From contig NZ_FMAY01000002.1 of NCBI RefSeq assembly GCF_900094925.1, positions 381,131 to 445,130 on the forward strand: DNA of 64,000 nucleotides. Reading direction: 5' to 3'. Of the stretch, positions 18,410 through 27,450 are shown one piece after another. The position numbers were made by a program, and so were the translations under genes. Source of the stretch: Kosakonia oryzendophytica (GTDB taxonomy: Bacteria; Pseudomonadota; Gammaproteobacteria; Enterobacterales; Enterobacteriaceae). The notes under the pieces were generated by a model. It was not told the DNA's origin and ran no database searches. It saw only the letters and a list, made by a program, of their open reading frames with translations. How positions within the stretch are numbered: the stretch's first letter is position 1; the number at the start of each line of letters is the position of its first letter.

Positions 18410-19474
18410 TCAGGCGGGCTGTAATTCTTCACTTACGAGGATGTTGTTGCGCCCCATATGTTTGGCTTCATACAGCGCTTTATCGGCACGGGAAAGAGAC
18501 GCTTCGATATCATTACCCAGCAATGGCGCAATCCCGATACTGACGGTGACGTTTGTGGCGACGCTTTCATTAAACATATGCGGAATTTTCAGGTCATACA
18601 CCTGCTGGCGAATACGTTCAGCGGTACGGCGTGCATCTTCCTGTTCTGCGTTATTAAGCAGGATCATAAATTCTTCGCCACCGAAGCGGGCAACAATATC
18701 GCGTGAGCGTACGGCATTGCGCAAGGCGGCAGAGACACGGATGAGCGCCTGATCCCCCATCATGTGGCCGTAATGATCGTTATAAGCTTTAAAGTGATCG
18801 ATATCGAGAAGCAGCACATAGCGAGGGCTATCATCTACCGCCAGCATATTGTCGAGTTTATGCTGCAAACCACGACGGTTGTACAAACCGGTCAGCGGAT
18901 CCAACATGCTCAAATCATTGAGCGTTTTGCGCTCCTGCATCAGCCGATTCATTAATGCCTGGGCAAAATGATCATTACGCTTTTGAATTGCATGCTGAAT
19001 AGAGATGCCCAAAACCGGCAGTGCAAAAGAGTAGATCATTCTGAATTCGTTCTCTCCACTGCTTAGCCACAAACAGCTGACGAATACCGGTAACGAGTGA
19101 AATAAAAAGGCGAGGATATTATTTGAAAATGCAATGGTGCCTATAAACAGGATGCTCAACAAGGCGATCAGTAGAAAGGCATCAGCATTATCATTTATTA
19201 ATCTGACTTTAGTGATTACATGCCACGCCCATAGACAGCCAAATATCAACGCAATAAGGGTGATATTAATTTTTCGGCTGGGAAAATAGTGGTGTAGCAC
19301 TGGCAACACCAGGCTCGCCGCGAAAATGATGCATACGGGGATCGTCAGAATACGCAGGTGAGAGAGCGGCAGAGCGATGGAAAACAGCGCTGAGATCGCA
19401 TTGAGTAACAGAAATAGACGCAGGGACAATCGATATTTCTTGTTACAGAGAGATTGCCAGGTTTGTAATGTCAT
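18410..19474 (-). CDS. Membrane-bound diguanylate cyclase (GGDEF)
   Basis: A 354-residue protein with six or so hydrophobic segments in the first ~175 residues and a C-terminal GGDEF domain. The catalytic loop is RFGGEEFMILL (GGEEF, active form). The product-inhibition I-site RxxD is intact as RSRD five residues before it. Conserved LLDIDHFKAYNDHYGHMMGDQAL and VSIGIA motifs complete the domain. It should make cyclic-di-GMP in response to a membrane signal. In E. coli fhuF and yjjZ are adjacent; here this gene lies between them. I find no Fur box for it, so iron control is only suggested by place. Confidence 0.93.
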   Translation of the reverse strand: MTLQTWQSLCNKKYRLSLRLFLLLNAISALFSIALPLSHLRILTIPVCIIFAASLVLPVLHHYFPSRKINITLIALIFGCLWAWHVITKVRLINDNADAFLLIALLSILFIGTIAFSNNILAFLFHSLPVFVSCLWLSSGENEFRMIYSFALPVLGISIQHAIQKRNDHFAQALMNRLMQERKTLNDLSMLDPLTGLYNRRGLQHKLDNMLAVDDSPRYVLLLDIDHFKAYNDHYGHMMGDQALIRVSAALRNAVRSRDIVARFGGEEFMILLNNAEQEDARRTAERIRQQVYDLKIPHMFNESVATNVTVSIGIAPLLGNDIEASLSRADKALYEAKHMGRNNILVSEELQPA

Positions 19475-19692
19475 ACCTAAAAATCGTTGTTTATCCGTAA
19501 TCTAACGGCGTGCTGATAGTCAAAAAAAGAAAATGTAACGCGATGAAACAGTTATCGCGAAAAATTAGTGATTTGGATTTTCATTTAAGTGGCGCTTAAT
19601 TTATCACCTTACTGAATGCCTGTCATTAGAAGATGAGTGATCTTCATACTGACGCTTCGTATCGGGCTGACAAATGAGAAAACATATCATAT

Positions 19693-19711
19693 GATATTGG
19701 TTATCATTATC
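19693..19711 (+). promoter_or_regulatory. Fur box of yjjZ
   Basis: GATATTGGTTATCATTATC matches the 19-base Fur consensus at 16 positions. It ends 18 bases before the chosen yjjZ start, so bound Fur would block transcription. Confidence 0.88.
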
Positions 19712-19729
19712 GATATGAGAGATGAAAGC

Positions 19730-19969
19730 ATGTTGCAGCGCGCGCTGGGGAGTGGATGGGGGATTGTCTTACCAGGCATTGTTGTGGCCATTCTGGCGCT
19801 TGCCGATCTGTCAGTTAACGCCTGGCGGGGAGTCATTGTGCTTGGTCTGTTGCTCACGCCAGCAATGCTGTACCACAAACGTTTACGGCATTTTGTGCTG
19901 CTACCTTCAGGCGTTGCGCTGGTCGGTGGAATGATGCTGCTGCTGATGAATTTGAAAATGATGTTGTAA
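19730..19969 (+). CDS. yjjZ: YjjZ, DUF1435 small membrane protein
   Basis: A 79-residue protein with three hydrophobic stretches (GIVLPGIVVAILALADL, GVIVLGLLLTPAML, VALVGGMMLLLM). ATG at 19730 (MLQRALGSGWG) is chosen because the Fur box at 19693-19711 must lie upstream and GAGAGATGA precedes it; ATG at 19715 is a possible alternative. Earlier in-frame ATGs would place the operator inside the gene. The E. coli gene is reported as Fur-regulated; the function is unknown. Confidence 0.8.
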   Translation: MLQRALGSGWGIVLPGIVVAILALADLSVNAWRGVIVLGLLLTPAMLYHKRLRHFVLLPSGVALVGGMMLLLMNLKMML

Positions 19970-20002
19970 CAGGAGAGTCATACAGGGAGGGTATAAGATA
20001 TC

Positions 20003-20089
20003 TGGTGCGAGGGGGGGGACTTGAACCCCCACGTCCGTAAGGACACTAACACCTGAAGCTAGCGCGTCTACCAATTCCGCCACCTTCGC
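20003..20089 (-). tRNA. leuV: tRNA-Leu(CAG), third of three
   Basis: An 87-base class II tRNA with encoded CCA. Anticodon CAG sits in the loop CTTCAGGTG; the long variable arm and GGTTCAAGTCC T-arm are intact. It is identical to the copy at 20233 and is last in the operon. The symbol follows synteny with E. coli leuQPV. Confidence 0.97.
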
Positions 20090-20117
20090 ACAGTCATCTT
20101 ACTTTAAGAGAATTTTA

Positions 20118-20204
20118 TGGTGCGAGGGGGGGGACTTGAACCCCCACGTCCGTAAGAACACTAACACCTGAAGCTAGCGCGTCTACCAATTCCGCCACCT
20201 TCGC
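20118..20204 (-). tRNA. leuP: tRNA-Leu(CAG), second of three
   Basis: Same 87-base gene as its neighbours except for one base in the variable arm: the minus strand reads GTGTTCTTACGGAC where the others read GTGTCCTTACGGAC. This turns a C-G pair of the variable stem into a U-G wobble. The anticodon is CAG and CCA is encoded. Confidence 0.97.
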
Positions 20205-20232
20205 ACAGTGCGAGCAATATCAGTGTGGTTTA

Positions 20233-20319
20233 TGGTGCGAGGGGGGGGACTTGAACCCCCACGTCCGTAAGGACACTAACACCTGAAGCTAGCGCGTCTA
20301 CCAATTCCGCCACCTTCGC
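20233..20319 (-). tRNA. leuQ: tRNA-Leu(CAG), first of three
   Basis: 87 bases, anticodon CAG, encoded CCA, intact class II fold. It is promoter-proximal; the three genes are separated by 28-base spacers and processed from one transcript. This isoacceptor reads CUG, the dominant Leu codon of this genome's genes. Confidence 0.97.
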
Positions 20320-20360
20320 ATACCATCGATACTCTTGAAGTATCGCTACCACGGAGGCGC

Positions 20361-20388
20361 ATTCTAGATGTTTTCAACTTTTCGTCAA
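20361..20388 (-). promoter_or_regulatory. Stringently controlled promoter of the leu tRNA operon
   Basis: On the minus strand: TTGACG, a 16-base spacer, TAGAAT, then the GC-rich discriminator GCGCC. Such a discriminator is the mark of stable-RNA promoters inhibited by ppGpp. It lies about 41 bases before the first tRNA. Confidence 0.88.
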
Positions 20389-20454
20389 CAGTTAATTAAG
20401 CCAACGGAAGCTGATTGCTGTAAAAATGGGCGCTGAGACGCAGAGGAAGTGTAA

Positions 20455-20477
20455 CCCGGTGAGTCGCACCCACCGGG
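20455..20477 (-). terminator. Hairpin after rsmC
   Basis: On the minus strand CCCGGTG pairs with CACCGGG across a 9-base loop, 8 bases beyond the rsmC stop, followed by TTACACTTCC. The U-tract is poor, so it may be only partly effective. Confidence 0.55.
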
Positions 20478-20485
20478 AACAGCGA

Positions 20486-21514
20486 TTATTTTATCGCCTG
20501 GCGTGTCATCACCGTACGGTAGACTTTAAAACGGCCGGTTTGTGCAATGACTTCATGGAAACCAAACGTCTGATCCAGAACATCCGGGTACGGCAGGAAG
20601 GCGTTAGCGACAATACGCAACTCACCGCCACTGTTCAGGTGGCGAACGGCACCGCGAATCAGCGTCTGTGCAGCTTCCTGACTGGTCTGCAAACCATCGT
20701 GGAACGGCGGGTTGGAGATGATCATATCGAAACGGCCAGTCACTTCTGAGAAGACGTTGCTGGCAAACACATCCCCTTCGAAACCGTTCGCCGCCAGCGT
20801 TGCGCGGCTGGCCTCTACCGCCGGAGCAGAGACGTCGCACAGCGTCAGACGCACTTTCGGCGAGTGGCTCGCCAGTACCGCCGCCAGGACACCTGCGCCG
20901 CAACCTACATCCAGCACTTTGCCCTTAGTATGTGGGGTAAAGGTCGACAACAGCAGCTGGCTGCCGACATCCAGCCCGTCGCGGCTGAACACGCCCGGTA
21001 GCGTTTTAATGGTCAAATCATCCAGTGCATATTCACCCCAGAATTCGTCCGGGTTGAAAGCTGGCGTTTTTTCCAGGCGGCCATGATACAAACCGCAGCG
21101 GCGGGCACTGTCGACTTTGTTCAGTGGGCAATACTCTGCCAGCATCTGCTCAGCGCTGCGTACGCCGCTACGGTTCTCGCCGACCACGAATATGTCGGCA
21201 CCCACAGGCAGCAAGGAAAGCAGATTCATCAACTGAAACTGTGCTTCCGGTTTGTTCTTCGGCCAGTAATAAACCAGCGTATCGCAATCGCCAACCGTTG
21301 CGCTGTCGGCAACCAGACTATAGCGAGCGTGCTCGCCCATTTGCTGGCTTAGCGTTTGCCACTGGTGAAACTGTTGAGTCCAGGCGCGGCTTTCCGCGGT
21401 GTCCAGACGAGCGGGCAGGTCATCCTGCAAATCACCGGCAAAAAGAATGCGGCTGGGTTCGAAATCATCACTGTGGCGCAGCAAGACTTCACTTGCCGGG
21501 GTAAAAGCGGACAT
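20486..21514 (-). CDS. rsmC: RsmC, 16S rRNA m2G1207 methyltransferase
   Basis: A 342-residue SAM-dependent enzyme that methylates N2 of G1207 of 16S rRNA on the assembled 30S subunit. It has the two-domain RsmC layout: a degenerate N-terminal methyltransferase fold and a catalytic C-terminal domain with SAM motif [13 protein letters not shown] (about 199-211) and the NPPF catalytic motif in [10 protein letters not shown]. Divergent from holD across a repeat-bearing gap. Confidence 0.96.
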   Translation of the reverse strand: MSAFTPASEVLLRHSDDFEPSRILFAGDLQDDLPARLDTAESRAWTQQFHQWQTLSQQMGEHARYSLVADSATVGDCDTLVYYWPKNKPEAQFQLMNLLSLLPVGADIFVVGENRSGVRSAEQMLAEYCPLNKVDSARRCGLYHGRLEKTPAFNPDEFWGEYALDDLTIKTLPGVFSRDGLDVGSQLLLSTFTPHTKGKVLDVGCGAGVLAAVLASHSPKVRLTLCDVSAPAVEASRATLAANGFEGDVFASNVFSEVTGRFDMIISNPPFHDGLQTSQEAAQTLIRGAVRHLNSGGELRIVANAFLPYPDVLDQTFGFHEVIAQTGRFKVYRTVMTRQAIK

Positions 21515-21554
21515 GGGGGGTTCCTCGTTAAATTCTGGCGGCGATTATACACGT

Positions 21555-21705
21555 TATCCTTCACGCTGCCTCTTTGTTGGCGTCGTCTTTGGCCCCCTGT
21601 CACTTACTGGTATAAGCTCCGGGGGGTCCTCATCCTTGCCGCCTCGACGCATCGCGAATGATTGTGTGTACAGGGTGAGTATCCTTCACGCTATCTCTTT
21701 GTTGG
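21555..21705. repeat. Intergenic repeat element with 26-bp direct repeats
   Basis: TATCCTTCACGCTGCCTC.. at 21555-21580 recurs at 21680-21705 with two mismatches in 26 bases. Between them lies an imperfect hairpin (GGCCCCC...CACTTA / TATAAG...GGGGGGTCC, about 21591-21630). The middle part (GTCACTTACTGGTATAAGCTCC, then CTTGCCGCC) resembles an abundant intergenic repeat of enterobacterial genomes, from memory. It occupies much of the 261-base rsmC-holD gap and may have duplicated one end. Confidence 0.65.
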
Positions 21706-21775
21706 TTGTGTCTTAATGGCGAACAGGCGCTGAGTTTGTTATATTTGCGCGCCTGACATACAGGAGTGTTTTGCT

Positions 21776-22189
21776 ATGACTTCCCGACGCGACTGGCAAT
21801 TACAGCAACTGGGCATTACCCAGTGGACTTTGCGCCATCCCGCGGTGTTGCAGGGTGAGATCGCCATCTCGTTGCCTGCGCATATCCGGTTGGTGATGGT
21901 TGCGTCCACGCTGCCGGCACTGACTGAGCCGCTGGTGAGTGATGTCTTGCGCGCGTTGACCATCACTGCGGATCAGGTCTTGCAATTGACGCCGGATCGC
22001 GTCGCGATGTTACCCCCCGGCAGTCAGTGTAATAGTTGGTTGCTGGGCGTTGATGGGCCGCTGGTGCTGGGCGGAGCACAAGTCTCAACGGCTCCGTACG
22101 ATGAATTACGCGGCAACCCTGCGGCATGCGCCGCGTTATGGCAACAAATCTGCGAACATGAACACGATTTCTTCCCTCAGCACGACTGA
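21776..22189 (+). CDS. holD: HolD, DNA polymerase III psi subunit
   Basis: A 137-residue clamp-loader accessory protein. Psi joins chi (HolC) to the tau/gamma complex and so links SSB to the polymerase. The N-terminus MTSRRDWQLQQLGITQWTLR, which contacts the clamp loader, is highly conserved. Length equals E. coli. Its last 32 bases overlap rimI in another frame, so rimI translation is coupled. Confidence 0.95.
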   Translation: MTSRRDWQLQQLGITQWTLRHPAVLQGEIAISLPAHIRLVMVASTLPALTEPLVSDVLRALTITADQVLQLTPDRVAMLPPGSQCNSWLLGVDGPLVLGGAQVSTAPYDELRGNPAACAALWQQICEHEHDFFPQHD

Positions 22190-22598
22190 TTTAGCCCGCG
22201 CTTACGCGATTGAAACCCGGGCGCATGCTTTCCCCTGGAGCGAAAAAACACTCGCCAGCAATCAAGGTGAACGCTATCTCAACTATCGACTGATGGTGGG
22301 TGATGACATGGCGGCATTCGCCATCACCCAGGTCGTGCTGGATGAGGCCACGCTGTTCAATATTGCCGTCGATCCGGCCTGGCAACGTAAAGGATTTGGC
22401 CGACAACTGTTGGAGCATCTCATCCGCGAACTGGAATCCCGCGGCGTACTGACGCTGTGGCTGGAAGTGCGGGCCTCCAACACCGGCGCGATCGCGCTGT
22501 ACGAAAGTTTAGGATTTAACGAGGCGACGATTCGTCGTAATTATTACCCCACGGCCAACGGGCGCGAGGATGCGATAATTATGGCGCTGCCTCTCTGA
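22158..22598 (+). CDS. rimI: RimI, ribosomal protein S18 N-acetyltransferase
   Basis: A 146-residue GNAT enzyme that acetylates the N-terminal alanine of ribosomal protein S18. The acetyl-CoA loop is in [15 protein letters not shown], followed by [19 protein letters not shown] and the C-terminal [17 protein letters not shown] substrate region. The start MNTISSL at 22158 lies within holD; longer in-frame readings would overlap holD further and lack homology. Confidence 0.95.
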   Translation: MNTISSLSTTDLARAYAIETRAHAFPWSEKTLASNQGERYLNYRLMVGDDMAAFAITQVVLDEATLFNIAVDPAWQRKGFGRQLLEHLIRELESRGVLTLWLEVRASNTGAIALYESLGFNEATIRRNYYPTANGREDAIIMALPL

Positions 22599-22614
22599 TA
22601 ATAAAGGTGATGTA

Positions 22615-23292
22615 ATGAAATGGGACTGGATACTCTTTGATGCTGACGAAACGCTGTTTACGTTTGACGCGTTCGGTGGCTTACAACGGATGTTTCTTGA
22701 CTATAGCGTGACATTTACCGATCAGGACTTTGCCGAATACCAGGCGGTCAATAAACCGCTATGGGTGGATTACCAGAACGGTGCGATTAGCGCTCTGCAA
22801 CTGCAGCATCAGCGTTTTCAGGGCTGGTCTGAGCGTCTGAATGTGCCTGCAGGTTCGCTTAATGATGCGTTTCTCAACGCAATGGCCGAAATTTGCGCGC
22901 CATTGCCGGGGGCGGTATCGCTGCTTGATAGTCTGCGAGGCAAAGCGAAGCTTGGCATCATCACCAACGGATTTACCGCCTTGCAGCAAATTCGCCTGGA
23001 ACGAACCGGCCTTCGCGACTATTTTGATTTATTAGTGATTTCCGAACAGGTGGGTGTCGCCAAACCCGATCCTAAAATCTTTGATTACGCACTGCAGCAG
23101 GCCGGTAACCCGGATCGTGCGCGGGTATTGATGGTGGGCGACACGGCGGAATCAGACATTCTGGGGGGGAATAACGCCGGGCTGTCGACCTGCTGGTTGA
23201 ATGCGCACGATCGCGCTTTACCGGAAGGTATTAACCCAACCTGGACCGTGACCTCTCTAACCGAACTGGAGCATCTCCTGTGTAAACATTGA
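22615..23292 (+). CDS. yjjG: YjjG, pyrimidine 5'-nucleotidase (HAD)
   Basis: A 225-residue HAD-superfamily phosphatase that dephosphorylates pyrimidine nucleotides, including non-canonical ones. Motif I DADET (residues 9-13, nucleophile Asp), motif II ITNGFT, motif III KPDPKIF and motif IV GDTAESD are all intact. The start has AAAGGTGATG upstream and follows rimI by 16 bases, extending the holD-rimI-yjjG run. Confidence 0.95.
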   Translation: MKWDWILFDADETLFTFDAFGGLQRMFLDYSVTFTDQDFAEYQAVNKPLWVDYQNGAISALQLQHQRFQGWSERLNVPAGSLNDAFLNAMAEICAPLPGAVSLLDSLRGKAKLGIITNGFTALQQIRLERTGLRDYFDLLVISEQVGVAKPDPKIFDYALQQAGNPDRARVLMVGDTAESDILGGNNAGLSTCWLNAHDRALPEGINPTWTVTSLTELEHLLCKH

Positions 23293-23384
23293 TTGTCTGC
23301 ACTCAGCCGTTGAGTACAATAGCCGCATTTTTCGTATTTCATCGCGTGGCCTGAGGCCGCGCAATTACACAGAAGATTTTCATT

Positions 23385-24974
23385 ATGACGTTGTCTCCTT
23401 ATTTTCAAGAGGTGGCGAAGCGCCGTACGTTCGCTATCATCTCGCACCCCGATGCCGGTAAAACCACCATCACTGAAAAGGTGTTGCTGTTCGGACAGGC
23501 GATCCAGACTGCCGGTACGGTAAAAGGCCGTGGTTCCAGCCAGCATGCAAAATCCGACTGGATGGAGATGGAAAAGCAACGTGGTATTTCCATTACCACC
23601 TCCGTAATGCAGTTCCCGTATAAAACCAGTCTCGTTAACCTGCTGGATACCCCCGGGCACGAAGACTTCTCCGAGGATACCTACCGTACGCTGACGGCAG
23701 TGGACTGCTGTCTGATGGTGATTGATGCCGCAAAAGGCGTTGAAGACAGGACGCGTAAGCTGATGGAAGTCACCCGTCTGCGCGACACGCCGATCCTGAC
23801 GTTTATGAACAAACTTGACCGTGACATCCGCGATCCGATGGAGCTGCTGGATGAAGTGGAAAATGAACTGAAGATTGCATGTGCGCCGATCACGTGGCCC
23901 ATTGGCTGCGGCAAACTGTTCAAGGGCGTTTACCATCTTTATAAAGACGAAACCTACCTCTATCAGACCGGTAAAGGGCACACCATCCAGGAAGTCCGCA
24001 TTGTTAAAGGGCTGAATAACCCCGACCTCGATAGCGCGGTGGGTGAAGACCTGGCGCAACAGCTGCGTGATGAGCTGGAACTGGTGCAAGGTGCTTCCAA
24101 CGAGTTCGATAAAGAACTGTTCCTGAGCGGCGAAATGACCCCGGTATTTTTTGGTACCGCGCTGGGTAACTTTGGCGTGGATCACATGCTTGATGGTCTG
24201 GTGGAGTGGGCACCAGCGCCGATGCCGCGTAAAACCGACACCCGTGAAGTCACTGCCAATGATGAAAAATTCACCGGTTTTGTGTTTAAAATCCAGGCCA
24301 ATATGGATCCGAAACACCGCGACCGCGTGGCGTTTATGCGTGTGGTGTCCGGGCGTTATGAAAAGGGCATGAAACTGCGTCAGGTGCGTACCGGTAAAGA
24401 TGTGGTGATCTCAGATGCGCTGACTTTTATGGCGGGCGATCGCTCTCATGTGGAAGAAGCCTATCCGGGCGACATTATCGGCCTGCATAACCACGGTACC
24501 ATTCAGATTGGCGATACCTTCACCCAGGGTGAGATGATGAAATTCACCGGCATTCCGAACTTTGCCCCGGAACTGTTCCGCCGTATCCGTCTGCGCGATC
24601 CGCTGAAGCAGAAACAATTGCTAAAAGGTCTTGTCCAGCTTTCTGAAGAAGGTGCGGTACAGGTCTTCCGTCCGATTGCGAATAACGACCTGATTGTTGG
24701 GGCAGTCGGTGTGCTGCAGTTCGATGTGGTGGTGTCACGCCTGAAGAGCGAGTACAACGTGGAAGCGGTGTACGAATCGGTCAACGTCGCCACCGCGCGT
24801 TGGGTTGAAGGCACTGACGTGAAGAAATTTGAGGAGTTCAAACGTAAAAACGAAATTCAGCTGGCCCTTGATGGCGGCGATAACCTGACGTATATCGCAC
24901 CAACTATGGTCAACCTGAACCTCACTCAGGAACGTTATCCTGACGTCACCTTCCATAAAACCCGCGAGCACTAA
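23385..24974 (+). CDS. prfC: PrfC, peptide chain release factor RF3
   Basis: A 529-residue translational GTPase that removes RF1/RF2 from the ribosome after peptide release. G1 SHPDAGKTT (residues 20-28), the switch region [13 protein letters not shown]3 DTPGHEDF and G4 NKLD are all present, and the length matches E. coli. It has its own 92-base upstream gap and is followed by a hairpin. Confidence 0.98.
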   Translation: MTLSPYFQEVAKRRTFAIISHPDAGKTTITEKVLLFGQAIQTAGTVKGRGSSQHAKSDWMEMEKQRGISITTSVMQFPYKTSLVNLLDTPGHEDFSEDTYRTLTAVDCCLMVIDAAKGVEDRTRKLMEVTRLRDTPILTFMNKLDRDIRDPMELLDEVENELKIACAPITWPIGCGKLFKGVYHLYKDETYLYQTGKGHTIQEVRIVKGLNNPDLDSAVGEDLAQQLRDELELVQGASNEFDKELFLSGEMTPVFFGTALGNFGVDHMLDGLVEWAPAPMPRKTDTREVTANDEKFTGFVFKIQANMDPKHRDRVAFMRVVSGRYEKGMKLRQVRTGKDVVISDALTFMAGDRSHVEEAYPGDIIGLHNHGTIQIGDTFTQGEMMKFTGIPNFAPELFRRIRLRDPLKQKQLLKGLVQLSEEGAVQVFRPIANNDLIVGAVGVLQFDVVVSRLKSEYNVEAVYESVNVATARWVEGTDVKKFEEFKRKNEIQLALDGGDNLTYIAPTMVNLNLTQERYPDVTFHKTREH

Positions 24975-24983
24975 TCCTTGCGC

Positions 24984-25007
24984 GGAGCACGGTGTACGCC
25001 GTGCTCC
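24984..25007 (+). terminator. Hairpin after prfC
   Basis: GGAGCACGG pairs perfectly with CCGTGCTCC around a 6-base loop, starting 9 bases after the stop; ATCACTTTTCC follows. The remaining bases to 25117 hold no gene that I can support. Confidence 0.7.
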
Positions 25008-25117
25008 ATCACTTTTCCTGTCTTATTAGCCCGTTGCGGAAAGTTCTTAAAACCTGCCGTTTTTTCCTCTATTGCTCATTTTTTAACCGTTTGTCCGGGT
25101 TTTTTGGCAAGCGTGAT

Positions 25118-25126
25118 CTATATTTA
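25118..25126 (+). promoter_or_regulatory. Sigma-S type -10 element of osmY
   Basis: CTATATTTA forms an extended -10 with the C at -13 preferred by RpoS, and no good -35 lies upstream. E. coli osmY is strongly RpoS-dependent and has almost the same sequence here (from memory). It implies a 5' leader of about 230 bases. Confidence 0.7.
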
Positions 25127-25359
25127 ACAAAGTGATGACATGTTGGGTGGATAAAAGTCCTGTTCATTGCGTGTTTAATGGTCTTTTATTCACACTTCCC
25201 ATTGCGAATTGATATTAATAACTGCATCAGGGCGATGTGTGACGGTGTTGTGACCGAAGCCATTGATTTCTGAACTGGGTGAGATTCACCACAGCAGTAG
25301 AGCAGCCACTGTTGCTGCTTGTAGCCCAAATTGTGGGCAAACCAATAGGAATGACATCG

Positions 25360-25977
25360 ATGATTATGACAAGACTGAAGATTTCAAAAACTCTGCTGGC
25401 TGTGATGCTGGGCTCGGCTTTGGCAAGTGGTTCAGTCCTCGCGGCAGATACCACCACTGACAAAGCGCAAAACACAGCGTCCAGTGCAGGCGAAAAAATC
25501 GATAGCTCTATGAATAAAGTCGGTGGTTTCATGGATGACAGCTCCATCACCGCAAAAGTAAAAGCGGCGCTGGTGGATCATGAGAGCATTAAGAGCACCG
25601 ATATTTCCGTCAAAACCGAGAAAAAGGTGGTTACGCTGAGCGGCTTTGTTGAGAGCCAGGCGCAGGCTGAACAGGCTGTTGCCGTGGCCAAAGGCGTGGA
25701 AGGAGTAGCGTCCGTCAGCGATAAGCTGCACGTTCGTGACGGTAAAAATCAATCAGTAAAAGGTTACGCGGGTGATACCGCAACAACCAGTGAAATCAAA
25801 GCCAAACTGCTGGCAGACGACGTTGTACCTTCCCGTAAGGTGAAAGTCGAAACCACTGATGGTGTGGTGCAGTTATCCGGTACGGTAGATTCACAAGCCC
25901 AAAGTGAACGCGCGGAAAGTATCGCCAAAGCAATAGATGGCGTTAAAAGCGTGAAAAACGATCTCAAAGTTAAGTAA
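25360..25977 (+). CDS. osmY: OsmY, periplasmic BON-domain stress protein
   Basis: A 205-residue periplasmic protein induced by high osmolarity and stationary phase; it acts as a chaperone for some outer-membrane and autotransporter proteins. A signal peptide ([28 protein letters not shown], cleaved near 28) precedes two BON domains, [12 protein letters not shown]...VSDKLHV and [12 protein letters not shown]...VKNDLKV. The start at 25360 has AGGA 9 bases upstream; an ATG three codons earlier is a possible alternative. Confidence 0.95.
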   Translation: MIMTRLKISKTLLAVMLGSALASGSVLAADTTTDKAQNTASSAGEKIDSSMNKVGGFMDDSSITAKVKAALVDHESIKSTDISVKTEKKVVTLSGFVESQAQAEQAVAVAKGVEGVASVSDKLHVRDGKNQSVKGYAGDTATTSEIKAKLLADDVVPSRKVKVETTDGVVQLSGTVDSQAQSERAESIAKAIDGVKSVKNDLKVK

Positions 25978-26105
25978 CGGTTCCTCAAAATGTCACAGCC
26001 CGGCGCTTGCCGGGTATGACCAACACGTACCCGGAAAACCGCGAGTGAGCATCCTGAGCGCTCACTTTATAGCGGTCGACATTAACTATGGTTAAGGAGA
26101 GTCTT

Positions 26106-26267
26106 ATGTTTCGTTGGGGCATTATATTTCTGGTTATCGCGTTAATTGCCGCCGCCCTGGGTTTTGGTGGTCTTGCAGGTACGGCCGCAGGCGCAGCAAA
26201 AATTGTCTTCATCGTCGGTATTATCTTGTTCCTGGTTAGCCTGTTCATGGGCCGCCGGCGTCCATAG
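26106..26267 (+). CDS. ytjA: YtjA, DUF1328 small membrane protein
   Basis: A 53-residue protein with two hydrophobic helices: [21 protein letters not shown] and [20 protein letters not shown]. It has a strong AAGGAG 7 bases before the ATG at 26106. The sequence is almost identical to E. coli YtjA. Function unknown; its place after osmY suggests an envelope stress setting. Confidence 0.92.
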   Translation: MFRWGIIFLVIALIAAALGFGGLAGTAAGAAKIVFIVGIILFLVSLFMGRRRP

Positions 26268-26297
26268 CGTATTACGCGCTTAAATTTCGGTTACATT

Positions 26298-26322
26298 AAA
26301 GCCAGTCCCTGTGACTGGCTTT
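26298..26322 (+). terminator. Terminator after ytjA
   Basis: AAAGCCAGTC pairs perfectly with GACTGGCTTT around a 5-base loop, 30 bases after the ytjA stop. The stem ends in TTT, giving a short U-tract. Confidence 0.75.
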
Positions 26323-26385
26323 GCTGTATCAGCAGGGGAATAATTGCGTTACTTTGTGCGATAACGCATCAGAAAGGAAAGCAGA

Positions 26386-27450
26386 GTGGGGCAGTATATT
26401 CCCGTAACGCTCGGCAACATTGCGCCGCTGGCGTTAAAACCATTTCGTCCCGGTCGTCTCGCACTGGTATGCGAAGGCGGCGGTCAGCGTGGCATTTTCA
26501 CCGCCGGGGTGCTGGATGAGTTTATGCGCGCGGAATTTAACCCTTTCGATCTCTACTTTGGCACGTCTGCCGGTGCGCAGAATCTTTCAGCCTATGTTTG
26601 TAACCAGCCAGGCTATGCGCGCAAAGTCATTATGCGCTACACCACCAAACGGGACTTTTTTGATCCGGTGCGGTTTGTCCGTGGCGGTAATCTTATCGAT
26701 CTCGACTGGCTGGTCGAGTCCACATCAAGCCGGATGCCTCTGGCGATGGATCACGCTGCCCGCGCCTTTGACACAGGTAAGGCCTTTTATATGTGTGCCT
26801 GTCGCCAGGATGACTATACGGCAGAATATTTCTCCCCGACGCATCAAACATGGCTGGATTTGATTCGCGCCTCCAGCGCTATCCCCGGCTTTTACCGTCC
26901 GGGTGTCATGCTGGACGGGGTAAACTATCTGGACGGCGGCGTCAGCGATGCCATCCCGGTGCAGGAAGCGGCGAAACGCGGAGCAAAAACGATCGTGGTG
27001 ATCCGCACGGTGCCCTCGCAGATGTACTATACGCCGCAGTGGTTTAAGCGGATGGAACGCTGGTTGGGAGAAAGCAGTCTTCAGTCGCTGGTCAATCTGG
27101 TGCAGCATCATGAGAAAAGCTATTTAGCGATTCAGAAATTTATCGAAACCCCGCCGGGTAAGCTGCGTATTTTCGAAATCTATCCTCCAAAACTGTTGCA
27201 TAGCATGGCATTAGGCAGCCGTTTACCTGCGCTGCGCGACGACTATAAACTTGGCCGGTTGTGCGGGCGCTATTTCCTCGCTACGGTGGGTAAACTGCTG
27301 GCGGAGACGCCGCCGATCATGCGCCACCCGCCCGTGCCTGCGACCCGTGTGGTGCCGCCAGCACCGGTGGCTAACGATGCTATTGATACGCCGCTGGTTA
27401 TTGCACCGCAAGCCAATGATTTTCCCATTAATAAAGAGGATACGGCGTGA
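26386..27450 (+). CDS. yjjU: YjjU, patatin-like phospholipase
   Basis: A 354-residue patatin-family hydrolase. The oxyanion motif EGGGQRGIF is at about residues 31-39, the nucleophile Ser lies in GTSAG near 65, and the partner Asp in DGG (YLDGGVSDA). The substrate is not known. The start is GTG at 26386, reading MGQYIPVTLGN like E. coli, with AGAAAGGAAA upstream. The stop overlaps the GTG start of yjjV by four bases (GTGA), so the two are translated in tandem. Confidence 0.93.
   Translation: MGQYIPVTLGNIAPLALKPFRPGRLALVCEGGGQRGIFTAGVLDEFMRAEFNPFDLYFGTSAGAQNLSAYVCNQPGYARKVIMRYTTKRDFFDPVRFVRGGNLIDLDWLVESTSSRMPLAMDHAARAFDTGKAFYMCACRQDDYTAEYFSPTHQTWLDLIRASSAIPGFYRPGVMLDGVNYLDGGVSDAIPVQEAAKRGAKTIVVIRTVPSQMYYTPQWFKRMERWLGESSLQSLVNLVQHHEKSYLAIQKFIETPPGKLRIFEIYPPKLLHSMALGSRLPALRDDYKLGRLCGRYFLATVGKLLAETPPIMRHPPVPATRVVPPAPVANDAIDTPLVIAPQANDFPINKEDTA

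Noticed and set aside
20003-20319. Three near-identical direct repeats that could look like a CRISPR array
   Set aside because: Each 87-base unit folds as a complete tRNA-Leu(CAG) with encoded CCA; spacers are 28 bases of unrelated sequence and there are no cas genes.
23085-24317. 410-codon open frame opposite yjjG and prfC
   Set aside because: It spans two real genes on the other strand and encodes no recognisable protein.
25999-26014. CCCGGC-GCTT-GCCGGG hairpin after osmY
   Set aside because: A six-base stem with no U-run; not enough to call a terminator.
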